Shown here: one piece after another, positions 1 through 9,477 of the stretch
Position numbering within the stretch: the first letter of the stretch is position 1
Layout of the letters: every line of letters starts with the position of its first letter
Assembly (NCBI GenBank): GCA_026706735.1
Contig: JAPOYD010000177.1
Span: 1,762-57,879, forward strand
Direction of reading: 5' to 3'
Origin: Nitrospinota bacterium
Lineage (GTDB): Bacteria; UBA8248
Length of the DNA: 56,118 nucleotides
Made by a program: the position numbers and the translations under genes
Notes under the pieces: generated by a model
What the model was told of the DNA's origin: nothing
Seen by the model: only the letters and a program-made list of their open reading frames with translations
Databases searched by the model: none

Positions 1-671
1 CGGCGCGTTCGGCCGCGAACCTCGAAGCCACCGCCGCTGAGATGCCGGACGGCGCCTCTCTCGTCGTCCCTACGGACCTCACGGACGAAGCAGCAATAAA
101 GGCCCTCGTGGAGAAGACGCTCGCCGGGTTCGGGACCATCGACATTCTGGTGAACAACTCCGGCGTCGCCGGCCCCACGAAGGCGTGCGAAGACGTGACG
201 CGCGAGGATTGGGAGGAGTGCTTCGACGTGAACGTCACGGGCACGTTTCTCATGACCAAGCACGTCATCCCCACGATGAAGAAGAACAGATACGGGCGCA
301 TCCTCAACATCAGTTCGATGAGCGGCAAGCGGCCGCTGCCGAACCGCACGCCCTACACGGCGTCCAAGATGGCGGTCATCGGTTTGACGCGCACGCTCGC
401 GTTCGAACTCGGCGAATACGGCGTCACGGTGAACGCGGTGTGTCCGGGAGCCACCTCCGGCCCCAGGATCGACAGCGTCATCGAGAACATGGCGCAGAGC
501 TTCGGCACGACCTTCGAGGAGGCGAAGGCGACCTTCACCGCACCGTCGGCGCTCAAGACGCTCGTCGACGCGGAGGATCACGCCGCCTTGTGCGTTTTCC
601 TGGCTTCCGAGGAGGCCGCTCACATGACCGCCCAGGACATCAACGTGACGGGCGGGCTCATCTTTTACTAG
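1..671 (+). CDS. Short-chain dehydrogenase/reductase, 5' truncated by window edge
   Basis: This is the C-terminal part of an SDR oxidoreductase. The reading frame is open back to base 3, so the start and the N-terminal Gly-rich NAD(P) loop lie outside the window. Visible family features are the NNSG motif after ILV, the structural Asn region (NVTGTF), the catalytic Ser segment (NISSMSG), the YTASK active-site Tyr/Lys, and the conserved NAVCPG turn after the active-site helix. The ending with DINVTGG followed by a short tail is typical of FabG-like members. The substrate cannot be told from sequence: a 3-oxoacyl-ACP reductase paralogue and a catabolic alcohol dehydrogenase are both possible. 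It ends 48 bases before uvrA, and that gap holds a perfect 12-base GC palindrome at 693-704. Confidence 0.9.
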   Translation, partial: ARSAANLEATAAEMPDGASLVVPTDLTDEAAIKALVEKTLAGFGTIDILVNNSGVAGPTKACEDVTREDWEECFDVNVTGTFLMTKHVIPTMKKNRYGRILNISSMSGKRPLPNRTPYTASKMAVIGLTRTLAFELGEYGVTVNAVCPGATSGPRIDSVIENMAQSFGTTFEEAKATFTAPSALKTLVDAEDHAALCVFLASEEAAHMTAQDINVTGGLIFY

Positions 672-719
672 CCCGCTCATCGCCTCGCCCCTGCGGGGCC
701 CCGCGCGCCGGGAGAGCAC

Positions 720-3584
720 ATGTCGTCCCTGAACGGAAGAACGCGGCGGGAGAGAAAAATCCGGGTCCGGGGTGCGCGCGAGCACAACCTCAAGGATTTA
801 AGCCTCGACATGCCGCGGGACAGGCTCATCGTCATCACGGGCTTGAGCGGCTCGGGCAAGAGTTCTCTCGCTTTCGATACCCTCTACGGCGAGGGGCAGC
901 GCCGCTACATCGAATCCCTCTCCGCGTACGCGCGCCAGTTCATCGACCAGATCGGAAAGCCCGACGTCGATTCCATCGAGGGTCTCTCACCCACCATCGC
1001 CATCGAGCAGAAGACGGTGAGCAAGAACCCGCGCTCGACCGTCGGCACGGTGACGGAGATATACGACCACCTGCGTCTTCTCTACGCCCGCTTGGGGCTT
1101 CCGCACTGTCCCTCGTGCGGACAATCCATGAACGCGCTCAATGTGGAGCAGATGGTGAGCCGGGCGATGGGTCTTGGAAGCGGTAAGGAACTCGAGATCC
1201 TCGCCCCCATCGTGCGGGGTCGCAAGGGTATATACCGCAAGGAATTCGAGGATCTGGAGCGCAAGGGATACTTGAGAGTTCGCGTGGACGGACGGTTTTT
1301 CCGTCTCGGCGATGAGATATCGCTCAACCGCCACATGACGCACAACATCGAGGTGGTGGTGGATCACGTCGTCCTTCGCGCAGGCGTGGAAAATCGCCTC
1401 GGCGAATCCATCGAGACGGCTTTGGGTCTCGCGAAGGGGCTGGTGATTTTCCTCGAGGATGACGGCACAGAGTATCTTTTCAGCGAGGAGTGCACCTGCG
1501 CGGAATGCGGTGTCAACATCCCCGAAATGGCCCCGCGCATGTTCTCCTTCAACAGCCCCTACGGTGCGTGTACGGAGTGCGGCGGCCTGGGCGCGGTGCA
1601 CCGTATGGATGAGGCGAAAATCGTACCCGACCCCAAGCTCACGCTCGATGAGGGCGCCATCGCCCCCCTCGCGGGGAGCAAGAGCTTTCTCGCTTCCGCC
1701 CTGCGCGCGGTCATCGAGGCCGAAAAGATTCCGGCGGACAGGCCCTTTGCGAAACTCTCCAAAAGACACAGGAACATCCTGTTCTACGGCAGCAGGGGCG
1801 GGAAGCTGAAAATCCGCCACAAGACGGGGAGGCGCACGCTCAGGCGCGAGCGCGTTTTTCCGGGCGTCATACCCGCTCTCGCAGAACGGATAGAGAATAC
1901 GGCGAGCGATGGGATGCGGGCGAATCTGGAAAAATACATGAGCGTCATGCCCTGCGAGGCCTGCGGAGGAGGACGCTTGAAGCCCGAAAGCCTCGCGGTG
2001 ACCTATGGCGGAAAAAACATCGCCGAGGTCTCCGCCATGAGCATCAAGAACGTACGCGCCTTTTTTGAAGAGCAAAACCGCGCGGACGGGGACGACCTCG
2101 TTTCGGAGCGGATTTTGAAGGAAATCATCGAGCGCCTCGAATTTCTCGAAAAGGTGGGACTGAACTACCTCACACTGGAGCGGCCATCGGGTACGCTGGC
2201 CGGAGGCGAGGGCCAGCGGATCAGGCTGGCGAGCCAGATCGGAACCTCTCTGGTGGGTGTTCTGTACGTGCTCGATGAGCCGAGCATCGGACTACACCAG
2301 CGCGACAACCGCCGCCTTCTGGATACGCTGTGTCGTCTTCGCGATATGGGCAACACGATCATCGTCGTCGAACATGACCGGGAGACAATCGAATCGGCCG
2401 ACTACGTGGTGGATTTGGGCCCCGGCGCGGGCGAGCACGGCGGTTACCTCGTGGCCTGCGGCGCGCCTGGGGATATCCTCTCGATCGCGGGCTCACCGAC
2501 GGCAATATACCTTTACGACGAAACCCATATTCCCCGGCCCGGCCAACCGCACGCTCCGCACCAGGATTGCATCTCCATCCGGGGGGCGCGGCAGCACAAT
2601 CTCAAGAACGTGAACGTCGATTTTCCGCTCGGCTTGTTGATATGCGTGACGGGCGTGAGCGGCAGCGGCAAGAGCACGCTGGTGGACGAGATTCTCTATC
2701 GCGCGCTTTCGCGGCGCATTTACCGCTCGCTTGCCACGCCGGGCGCGCACGATTCCATCGAGGGCGCCGAACTCATCGACAAGGTCATCGCCATCGATCA
2801 ATCCCCCATCGGGCGGACGCCGAGGAGCAACCCGGCCACCTACACGGGCGTGTTCTCCCCGATTCGAAACCTTTTCTCCCAGGTGCCCGAGGCCAGAAAG
2901 CGCGGCTATCTCGCCGGGCGCTTCAGTTTCAACGTCAAGGGAGGACGCTGCGAGACTTGCCAGGGGGACGGCTATATTCGGCTTGAGATGCACTTTTTGC
3001 CCGATCTTTTCGTTCGCTGCTCGGAGTGCCAGGGCAGGCGCTTCAATCGCGACACGCTCGACGTTCGTTACAAGGGACGCAACATCGCTGAGGTGCTCGA
3101 AATGACGGTGGATGAGGCGCTGGCGTTTTTCGAGAACATCAACGCAATTCGCTGGAAGATGAAGACGATGCAGGACGTCGGCCTGGGCTACCTGCGTCTG
3201 GGCCAGCCGGCCACGACGCTGAGCGGCGGAGAGGCCCAGCGCATCAAGCTCTCGAGGGAGCTCGCCAAGAGGGCCACCGGCAGGACGGTGTACATTCTCG
3301 ACGAGCCGACCACGGGGCTTCACTTCGCCGACATCGAAAAGCTGCTGGACGTGCTGCATCGCCTGGTCGATCAGGGCAATACCGTGGTCGTCATCGAGCA
3401 CAACATCGACGTCATCAAGGCAGCCGACCACATCATCGACTTGGGGCCCGAGGGAGGGGAGGAGGGCGGTTATCTGCTCGCCGAAGGTCCGCCCGAGCGG
3501 ATCGCCGAAATCGAGGCCTCCGCCACAGGCATTTCCCTGCGTGAAGCGCTGAACGGGACGCATTCGAACCCACAGCCCGCCTAG
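720..3584 (+). CDS. uvrA: UvrABC excinuclease subunit A
   Basis: UvrA is the damage-recognition ATPase of nucleotide excision repair and loads UvrB on DNA in the cytoplasm. The 954-residue product has the usual length and the full double-ABC layout: Walker [10 protein letters not shown] near residues 41-49, a first zinc module with CxxC pairs around 260-287, a first signature (LAGGEGQRI), a second Walker [10 protein letters not shown] near 645, a second CxxC-x19-CxxC zinc finger around 744-770, and a second signature LSGGEAQRI followed by LDEPTTGLH. The ATG has a GGGAG ribosome site 5-9 bases upstream. The first signature reads LAGG instead of the usual LSGG, a mild variation. No LexA-like box was recognised upstream. 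truA follows after 3 bases. Confidence 0.98.
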   Translation: MSSLNGRTRRERKIRVRGAREHNLKDLSLDMPRDRLIVITGLSGSGKSSLAFDTLYGEGQRRYIESLSAYARQFIDQIGKPDVDSIEGLSPTIAIEQKTVSKNPRSTVGTVTEIYDHLRLLYARLGLPHCPSCGQSMNALNVEQMVSRAMGLGSGKELEILAPIVRGRKGIYRKEFEDLERKGYLRVRVDGRFFRLGDEISLNRHMTHNIEVVVDHVVLRAGVENRLGESIETALGLAKGLVIFLEDDGTEYLFSEECTCAECGVNIPEMAPRMFSFNSPYGACTECGGLGAVHRMDEAKIVPDPKLTLDEGAIAPLAGSKSFLASALRAVIEAEKIPADRPFAKLSKRHRNILFYGSRGGKLKIRHKTGRRTLRRERVFPGVIPALAERIENTASDGMRANLEKYMSVMPCEACGGGRLKPESLAVTYGGKNIAEVSAMSIKNVRAFFEEQNRADGDDLVSERILKEIIERLEFLEKVGLNYLTLERPSGTLAGGEGQRIRLASQIGTSLVGVLYVLDEPSIGLHQRDNRRLLDTLCRLRDMGNTIIVVEHDRETIESADYVVDLGPGAGEHGGYLVACGAPGDILSIAGSPTAIYLYDETHIPRPGQPHAPHQDCISIRGARQHNLKNVNVDFPLGLLICVTGVSGSGKSTLVDEILYRALSRRIYRSLATPGAHDSIEGAELIDKVIAIDQSPIGRTPRSNPATYTGVFSPIRNLFSQVPEARKRGYLAGRFSFNVKGGRCETCQGDGYIRLEMHFLPDLFVRCSECQGRRFNRDTLDVRYKGRNIAEVLEMTVDEALAFFENINAIRWKMKTMQDVGLGYLRLGQPATTLSGGEAQRIKLSRELAKRATGRTVYILDEPTTGLHFADIEKLLDVLHRLVDQGNTVVVIEHNIDVIKAADHIIDLGPEGGEEGGYLLAEGPPERIAEIEASATGISLREALNGTHSNPQPA

Positions 3585-3587
3585 TCG

Positions 3588-4388
3588 ATGAACGCCGAAA
3601 ACACCCGCTGCCTCGTTCTGTGGATAGAATACGAGGGTACGAATTTTCACGGCTGGCAGACCCAGCCCGGCCAGCGAACCGTCCAGAGCGAAATAGAAGA
3701 CGCGCTCACAAAGATGTGCGGGGAGCCGGTACGAATCATCGGTTCGGGCCGCACCGACGCCGGCGTGCATGCCTGGGGACAGGTGGCGCACTTTCATACG
3801 CGCTCCCGGATCGAGCCCTACAAGGTGCGGATCGGCCTGAACACCATGATGGGCCGCGACGTCTCGATCTTCGATTGCCGGGAAGCGCCGGGCGGTTTTC
3901 ACGCCCAGTTCGACGCCGTTCGCAAAACCTACCGCTACCGCATCCTCAATCGCCGCTCACCGAGCGCCATCCGTCAGCCCTATACCTGGCACGTGCGAAA
4001 ACGCCTCGACTTGGAAGCGATGCGGAAGGCGGCGGACATTCTGGAGGGCGAGCATGATTTCGCCAGCTTCTGCCGGGAGAAGGGAAGACCAGAGGACACC
4101 GTGCGCCGCTTGGAGCGCCTGAGTGTGGAGCGCGCAAGCGATGAGGTGGTTATCGAGGCGACGGCGGAGGGATTTCTGCGCCACATGGTGAGAAACCTGG
4201 CCGGTGTCTTGGTGGAGGTGGGCCGCGGGGAGCGCGAGGCCGATTCCGTGCGGGAGGTGCTCGCCGGCAGGAGCAGGACGCTGGCGGGCGTCAACGCCCC
4301 GCCACAGGGGCTGGCGCTTGTGGGCGTGGACTATGGTGAAAAGCTGCCGCCCGAGGCCGCTCCGGGGCCTGAGGAAACCGACGCTTGA
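3588..4388 (+). CDS. truA: tRNA pseudouridine(38-40) synthase TruA
   Basis: TruA converts uridines 38-40 of the tRNA anticodon arm to pseudouridine. The 266-residue product has the family length and the catalytic motif GSGRTDAGVHA, with the nucleophilic Asp at residue 57. Later conserved blocks are visible too: KTYRYRI, HDFASFCR, and RHMVRNLAGVLVEVGRG near the C-terminus. The ATG lies 3 bases after the uvrA stop, so the two are probably co-transcribed. Its TGA stop is part of the -35 hexamer of the following trp promoter. Confidence 0.97.
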   Translation: MNAENTRCLVLWIEYEGTNFHGWQTQPGQRTVQSEIEDALTKMCGEPVRIIGSGRTDAGVHAWGQVAHFHTRSRIEPYKVRIGLNTMMGRDVSIFDCREAPGGFHAQFDAVRKTYRYRILNRRSPSAIRQPYTWHVRKRLDLEAMRKAADILEGEHDFASFCREKGRPEDTVRRLERLSVERASDEVVIEATAEGFLRHMVRNLAGVLVEVGRGEREADSVREVLAGRSRTLAGVNAPPQGLALVGVDYGEKLPPEAAPGPEETDA

Positions 4389-4414
4389 CCATTTCTCCCA
4401 ATTTTGGGTATCTT
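4385..4414 (+). promoter_or_regulatory. Probable sigma70 promoter of the trp operon
   Basis: TTGACC (4385-4390) and TATCTT (4409-4414) are separated by 18 bases, close to the vegetative consensus. Transcription would start near 4421, about 55 bases before the leader peptide start. The -35 box overlaps the truA stop codon. This is a sequence match only, but its place just ahead of a trp leader supports it. Confidence 0.6.
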
Positions 4415-4475
4415 CCACGGAGCAGCGGAATTTACTTTTTGGGGATGGGGGCGGATGAGAACGCGAGAAAGGTGC

Positions 4476-4526
4476 ATGGAGGCTTGGCCCTGGCGATGCT
4501 CCGCCAAATCCGGAGGTGCGCCATAA
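4476..4526 (+). CDS. trpL: trp operon leader peptide (MEAWPWRCSAKSGGAP)
   Basis: This 16-codon ORF has two Trp codons separated by one Pro codon (W4 and W6) and ends in TAA. A GAAAGG ribosome site lies just upstream of the ATG. It sits between a good promoter and a terminator hairpin, directly ahead of trpE, exactly where a leader peptide of a ribosome-mediated attenuator belongs. Bases 4491-4495 (TGGCG, overlapping the second Trp codon) can pair with 4519-4523 (CGCCA), and 4519-4524 can instead pair with 4567-4572 (ATGGCG) in the terminator's 5' arm. Stalling at the Trp codons would mask the first partner and favour the second pairing, the antiterminator. The ORF and pairings are seen directly; the regulation is inferred from the E. 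coli paradigm. Confidence 0.82.
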   Translation: MEAWPWRCSAKSGGAP

Positions 4527-4561
4527 GAGTTATTGTCTGAGTTTTTTGAAAGCGAATCCCC

Positions 4562-4598
4562 AAGCCATGGCGGCCTGTTTGGTCCCGTGGCTTTTTTT
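4562..4598 (+). terminator. trp attenuator terminator hairpin
   Basis: A 9-bp stem (AAGCCATGG at 4562-4570 with CCGTGGCTT at 4585-4593, one G-U pair) closes a 14-base loop and is followed by a run of T to 4598. It is an intrinsic terminator placed before the structural gene trpE, as expected for an attenuator. Its 5' arm overlaps the sequence that could pair with the end of trpL. Confidence 0.8.
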
Positions 4599-4642
4599 GT
4601 ATGGAGGCGAGACTCGCCGGCAACGTGAAGTCTCGAATAACG

Positions 4643-6163
4643 ATGAAACCTGACAAACATGCGCCGGACAAGGAAACTTTCCTCGCTCTGTGCGAGCGGG
4701 GCAACATCATTCCGGTCTATCGCGAAATTCTCGCCGATCTCGATACGCCGGTGTCCGCTTATCTGAAAATCGCCGACGGGTCCCATTCCTTCCTGCTCGA
4801 AAGCGTCGAGGGCGGGGAGAAGTGGGCGAGATACACCTTTTTGGGAAGCGAGCCTTACCTCATCTTCGAGAGCAAGGGGAAGCAGGTGCGCATCACGAAG
4901 GATGGGGAAAGCGAAGCGTTCACCGTCGATGACCCCATCGACGCGCTCCGGCAGTTGATGCAGCCCTACATTCCCGTCGATCTCCCCGGCCTGCCGAGGT
5001 TCTGGGGGGGCGCCATCGGCTACATGGGCTATGACGCGGTACGCTTCATCGAGCGCCTGCCCGAGAATGCGCAAGACGATCTCGAACTGCCCGAACTGCT
5101 CTTCCTGATCACGAAATCCCTGATCATCTTCGACAACGCGGCGCAGAAGATCTACGTCCTCGCCCATGCGCACATCACGGATGAAGGTGCTGAGGCCGCT
5201 TATGAGGATGCGTGCGCGCGCGTCGATGCGCTCATCGAAAAGCTGAGAGGTCCTTCCGTTGCCCCGCCTTACGAACCCGAGCAAACGCCTCAGGATGGCG
5301 GGAGCGGGCACCCCGTCGAGAACATGCCGGGCCTTTACTCGTCTTTCACGCGCGAGGGGTTCGAGAAGGCCGTCGCCGATACGGTGGAACTCATTCACTC
5401 AGGCGAGGCGATCCAGGTCGTGCTCTCCCAGCGCCTCGAAAGCGCCCTGGACGTGCACCCGTTCGCCGTCTACCGGGCGCTGCGGGCGGTCAACCCCTCT
5501 CCCTACATGTTCTACCTGGAACTCGGCGACGTCACCCTCGTGGGCGCCTCGCCCGAGGTGCTCGTGCGGCTCGAGGGGGAGAGGGTCGAGGTGCGCCCCA
5601 TCGCCGGCACGCGAAGGCGCGGGGTGGATGAGGCGGAGGACCGGGCCCTGGCGGAAGAACTTTTAGCTGATGAGAAGGAGCGCGCCGAGCACATCATGCT
5701 CGTGGATCTGGGCCGCAACGACATCGGCCGCGTCTGCGAGCGCGGCACGGTGCGCGTCACCGAGCAGATGGTGATCGAGCGCTACTCCCACGTCATGCAC
5801 ATCGTGAGCAACGTGGTGGGCGAGCTGGCCGAGGGCAAGGATGCGTTCGACGTGCTCAGGGCCTCCTTTCCGGCGGGCACCGTCTCGGGCGCGCCCAAGG
5901 TGCGCGCGATGGAGATCATCGACGAGATGGAGCCGGTGCGCCGGGGGCCCTATTCGGGCGCGGTGGGCTATTTCGGTTTCGGCGGGAGCATGGACACCTG
6001 CATCGCCATCCGTACGCTCTACGCGCGCGGCGGCAGGCTCTACCTCCAGGTGGGGGCGGGCGTCGTGGCGGACTCGAAGCCCGGTTTCGAATACGAGGAG
6101 ACCATCAACAAGGCCCGGGGCTCCCTGCGCGCGCTGGACGTGGCGCGCGGCGGCCTCCCCTAG
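4643..6163 (+). CDS. trpE: Anthranilate synthase component I
   Basis: TrpE makes anthranilate from chorismate using ammonia supplied by TrpG. From the ATG at 4643 the product is 506 residues. It begins with the typical ETFLALCERGNIIPVYREI block and carries the LLES motif (about 51-54) linked in the family to Trp feedback binding. The chorismate-binding domain follows with PIAGTRRRG, LLADEKERAEH, LVDLGRNDIGR and the FPAGTVSGAPK block near the C-terminus. An in-frame ATG at 4601 directly follows the attenuator U-run, lacks a ribosome site and adds 14 unusual residues, so the later start is preferred. trpG follows after 15 bases. Expression is probably controlled by the leader upstream. Confidence 0.96.
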   Translation: MKPDKHAPDKETFLALCERGNIIPVYREILADLDTPVSAYLKIADGSHSFLLESVEGGEKWARYTFLGSEPYLIFESKGKQVRITKDGESEAFTVDDPIDALRQLMQPYIPVDLPGLPRFWGGAIGYMGYDAVRFIERLPENAQDDLELPELLFLITKSLIIFDNAAQKIYVLAHAHITDEGAEAAYEDACARVDALIEKLRGPSVAPPYEPEQTPQDGGSGHPVENMPGLYSSFTREGFEKAVADTVELIHSGEAIQVVLSQRLESALDVHPFAVYRALRAVNPSPYMFYLELGDVTLVGASPEVLVRLEGERVEVRPIAGTRRRGVDEAEDRALAEELLADEKERAEHIMLVDLGRNDIGRVCERGTVRVTEQMVIERYSHVMHIVSNVVGELAEGKDAFDVLRASFPAGTVSGAPKVRAMEIIDEMEPVRRGPYSGAVGYFGFGGSMDTCIAIRTLYARGGRLYLQVGAGVVADSKPGFEYEETINKARGSLRALDVARGGLP

Positions 6164-6178
6164 GGCGGAGAAGGCGAC

Positions 6179-6763
<585 letters not shown>

Positions 6764-6845
6764 GGGAACCCGCGCGGACGCGGTATGGTAGCCCCGGATT
6801 TGCGGCAATCACGCGCATGGTATCAGGGCGGCAAACGCCCCTTTC

Positions 6846-7125
6846 GGGGTTGTTGAAAACCCCTGTTTTCGTGATTCGGCGTATGGAGCCGACCGGGGAG
6901 GGGGGGCCGTAGGGACAGGCCTCCGTGCCTGTCCGAGGTCGCGGCCTGTGGGATATCCGTTCCGCAAAGGGCAATCTGGGAGAGCGGGACGGCCACGGGG
7001 GGCTGGGTGGTCACAGGGGACCGCCCCTACGGGTAAACGCGGTTTTGAGCGTCATTCCGGCGGTGGTCGATATCGACCGATAGGGGAGGAATCGACCGCG
7101 CAAGGAGGGATTTTTCAAGAGCCCC
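6846..7125 (+). repeat. Foldback (MITE-like) element in the trpG-trpD gap
   Basis: The 420-base gap between trpG and trpD has no credible gene. It contains a unit bounded by GGGGTTGTTGAAAA (6846-6859) and, inverted, TTTTTCAAGAGCCCC (7111-7125), matching at 12 of 14 positions. The interior is rich in G runs, short palindromes and a nested inverted repeat. The same end sequence bounds the element between trpD and trpC. No transposase and no clear target duplication are visible. A perfect 14-base palindrome (GGTCGATATCGACC, 7065-7078) lies inside. Confidence 0.55.
6907..7032 (+). repeat. Nested inverted-repeat unit with CCGTAGGG ends
   Basis: CCGTAGGGACAGGCC (6907-6921) recurs inverted at 7018-7032 as GGACCGCCCCTACGG, with 12 of 15 positions matching. 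Just inside the left end is a tight hairpin, GGACAGGC/GCCTGTCC around a 6-base loop. Units of the form GTAGGGGCGG...CCGCCCCTAC are a common type of dispersed non-coding bacterial repeat. That comparison is from memory, not from a search. Confidence 0.55.
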
Positions 7126-7183
7126 TTGGCGTGAGGATTCAGTAGCAAGTGAAGAATCCACCACTTTATGAGGATAAGTGTTC

Positions 7184-8194
7184 ATGATTCAGGAAGCCAT
7201 CGGAAAGCTCGTGGAAGGCCGTCACCTGAGCGCGGATGAGGCGGAGAAGGTGATGGACCTCATCATGACGGGCGAGGCCACCCAGGCACAGATCGGCGCC
7301 TATCTGGTGGCGCTTCGCATGGCGGGGGAGACGCCCGAGGAGATCGCGGGCAGCGTCCGCTCCATGCGCGCCAGGGCGACGTGGATAAAGACGAAACACC
7401 CCTTCGTGGTCGACGTGGTGGGCACGGGCGGCGACGGCGCCCACACCTTCAACATCAGCACGAGCGCCGCCCTCGTCGTGGCGGCGGCGGGCCAGCCGGT
7501 GGCGAAGCACGGCAACCGCGCGGTGTCGAGCAAATCGGGCGCCGCCGACGTGCTGAAGGCGCTGGGGGTCAACATCGAGGCCTCGCCCGAGAAGGTGGGC
7601 GAGTGCATCGACGAGGCGGGCGTGGGTTTTCTGTTCGCGCCCATGCTGCACGGCGCGATGAAGCACGCCATCGGCCCGAGGCGCGAGATCGCCATGCGGA
7701 GCATCTTCAACGTCATGGGGCCGCTCACGAACCCCGCGCGCGCCCAGAGCCAGCTGGTGGGCGTATACGCGCCCGAGCTCACCGAACTGGTGGCGGACGT
7801 GCTGCGTCAGGTGGGCTGCCGGAAGGCGCTGGTCGCGCACGGATCGGACGGCATGGACGAGTTGACGCTCACCGGCCCCTCGCGCGTATCGGAGTGGGAC
7901 GGGAGCGAAATCAGGACGTATGACGTCACACCCGAGGATGCTGGCCTCGACCGCGCCGGTGCGGACGCCGTGAAGGGCGGCGAGCCTGAGGAGAACGCGG
8001 AGATTACGCGCGCCATCCTTGGCGGTGAGCGAGGCCCCAGGCGAGACATCGTGCTATTGAACGCCGCCGCCGCCCTTATCGCCGCGGACAGGGCGGGGGA
8101 TTTGAGAGAGGGCGTTGCGCAGGCGGCCTCGGCCATAGATTCGAGCGAGGCGGCCAGGGTCCTCGCGCGTCTCGTGGAAGTGTCCAATTCCTGA
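7184..8194 (+). CDS. trpD: Anthranilate phosphoribosyltransferase
   Basis: TrpD transfers the phosphoribosyl group of PRPP to anthranilate, the second step to tryptophan. The 336-residue product has the family length and motifs: the PRPP loop GTGGDGAHTFNIST (80-93), KHGNRAVSSKSGAADVLKALG, NVMGPLTNPA, and the metal-binding DGMDEL segment. The ATG at 7184 is preferred because AGGA at 7171-7174 sits 9 bases upstream; the GTG two codons earlier would be only 3 bases from it. Foldback repeats lie on both sides, so it may be partly uncoupled from trpE/G and trpC. Confidence 0.96.
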   Translation: MIQEAIGKLVEGRHLSADEAEKVMDLIMTGEATQAQIGAYLVALRMAGETPEEIAGSVRSMRARATWIKTKHPFVVDVVGTGGDGAHTFNISTSAALVVAAAGQPVAKHGNRAVSSKSGAADVLKALGVNIEASPEKVGECIDEAGVGFLFAPMLHGAMKHAIGPRREIAMRSIFNVMGPLTNPARAQSQLVGVYAPELTELVADVLRQVGCRKALVAHGSDGMDELTLTGPSRVSEWDGSEIRTYDVTPEDAGLDRAGADAVKGGEPEENAEITRAILGGERGPRRDIVLLNAAAALIAADRAGDLREGVAQAASAIDSSEAARVLARLVEVSNS

Positions 8195-8211
8195 ACGCGG
8201 CGGCGCGGCAT

Positions 8212-8472
8212 GGGGTTGTTGCAAAAGTCCATGTAGGGGTAGAGCGGACGTCCCTCTCGACTGGAAAACCAACCCCCCCTACCCCCCCTTAACAGGGGGG
8301 TATAAAAAGGCGATGCCGCCCCGACGGGTACGCAGGGGGTTTGCTTTTGCCCGTTTGCCGGGGGGCTTTTTTCGTCTCCCGGGTAGAGGGGGTTTTGCTT
8401 TTTCTTGCCCCCTGTTAAGGGGGGGTAGGGGGGGTTGCTTTTACCCTGTCAGGAGGCTTTTTCAACAACCCC
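8212..8472 (+). repeat. Foldback element with 30-base perfect inverted repeat between trpD and trpC
   Basis: The outer ends are GGGGTTGTTGCAAAA (8212-8226) and inverted TTTTTCAACAACCCC (8458-8472), with one mismatch in 15. Inside, bases 8270-8299 and 8408-8437 form a perfect 30-base inverted repeat made of C-runs and G-runs around TTAACA/TGTTAA. The centre contains repeated GC-clusters followed by T-runs, for example the CCCG/CGGG stem near 8350-8370 followed by six T. No coding content is credible. It sits in the middle of the trp gene row, and a frame that opens in its right arm at 8435 runs into trpC by chance. Confidence 0.75.
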
Positions 8473-8548
8473 GACAAGGTGGGTTGGGGGGTTATTCCCT
8501 TGGCAAAGGCTTTTTCAACTTGTCGATACCTCCAGGGAGCATGAAATC

Positions 8549-9388
8549 TTGACGATTGCGACACACACCGTTCTGGACAAGCTCGTGGAAGGCGTCCGCG
8601 AGGACATCGCCTCGGACAAGAGAAGGCGCTCCGAAGCCGATGTGAAGTCACAGGCCCTCGATGTACCGCAGGCGCTGGATTTCACAGGCGCGCTCAGGCG
8701 GCCCGATTCGGGCGAGGAGGCAGACGGCGGCCGGATGCGCGTCATCGCCGAGGTGAAACAGGCCTCCCCCTCCCAGGGACAGATCGCCGAGCGCTTCGAG
8801 CCGGGCGAAATCGCCAAAGCCTATGAGGAGGGCGGCGCCGCCGCCGTATCGGTGCTCACCGAGCGGAGAAGATTTCTCGGCGAGATGGCGCATCTGGAAC
8901 AGGTGCGCGGCGCGGTGGGTCTCCCCGTTCTCAGAAAAGAGTTCATTTTCACCGAGTACCAGATATTCGAAGCCCGCGCGGGCGGGGCGGACGCCGTGCT
9001 TCTGATAGCGGCCATCCTCGATACGGCGCATATGGAGGATTTGCGCGCGCTCGCCGAAGAGCTGGGCATGGCGGCACTCGTGGAGGTGTATGCCGAAGAG
9101 GAACTCGGCCGCGCCCTGGAAGCGGGAACCCGGGTGCTCGGCGTGAACAACCGCAATCTCAAGACCTTCGAGGTCGATACGGAACACACCGCCCGCGTGT
9201 TCGGCAGGCTCACGCCGGAGCAGAGAGAAGCGCTCGTCCTGGTTTCAGAGAGCGGCATATTCGGGTGGCGCGAAGTGGCCCCTCTCGTGGATGAGGGGGT
9301 GGACGCCATCCTGGTCGGAGAAGCCCTCATGCGCACGCCCGACGCCGGAGCGTTGCTTCGCGAGTTGAGGGGCATCGGGGTCGAATAG
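8549..9388 (+). CDS. trpC: Indole-3-glycerol phosphate synthase
   Basis: TrpC cyclises CdRP to indole-3-glycerol phosphate. The product is 279 residues from the TTG at 8549, which has AGGGAG (8534-8539) at a good distance. Starting further upstream would translate repeat DNA. TIM-barrel landmarks are EVKQASPSQG (phosphate/catalytic Lys strand), VLRKEFIFTEYQI, ALVEVYAEEEL, GVNNRNLKTF and LVSESGIF. It is monofunctional; no TrpF domain is fused and no trpF, trpB or trpA follows in this window. Separation from trpD by the foldback element suggests weakened co-transcription. Confidence 0.94.
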   Translation: MTIATHTVLDKLVEGVREDIASDKRRRSEADVKSQALDVPQALDFTGALRRPDSGEEADGGRMRVIAEVKQASPSQGQIAERFEPGEIAKAYEEGGAAAVSVLTERRRFLGEMAHLEQVRGAVGLPVLRKEFIFTEYQIFEARAGGADAVLLIAAILDTAHMEDLRALAEELGMAALVEVYAEEELGRALEAGTRVLGVNNRNLKTFEVDTEHTARVFGRLTPEQREALVLVSESGIFGWREVAPLVDEGVDAILVGEALMRTPDAGALLRELRGIGVE

Positions 9389-9477
9389 CGGATATCGTCC
9401 TGCGGCGCATGCGCCATAAGGTATTGAATATTTGAGTTGAAACTGATTTCGTGGCTTAGCCTGGAGGGGAAACCTGC

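Noticed and set aside
672..719. LexA (SOS) box before uvrA
   Set aside because: No matching dyad was found; only a GC palindrome is present.
987..2075. Long open frame antisense to uvrA
   Set aside because: It mirrors the codon bias of uvrA, has no recognisable motif and no sensible start; it is a GC-driven shadow.
4601..4642. ATG at 4601 as trpE start
   Set aside because: It directly follows the attenuator T-run without a ribosome site, and the 14 extra residues do not fit the family start.
4415..4642. T-box riboswitch upstream of trpE
   Set aside because: No conserved T-box sequence (AGGGTGG-type) and no specifier loop were seen; a leader peptide explains the region better.
8435..8548. 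Upstream extension of trpC through the repeat
   Set aside because: The added residues come from the inverted repeat; TTG 8549 has a good ribosome site and gives the usual length.
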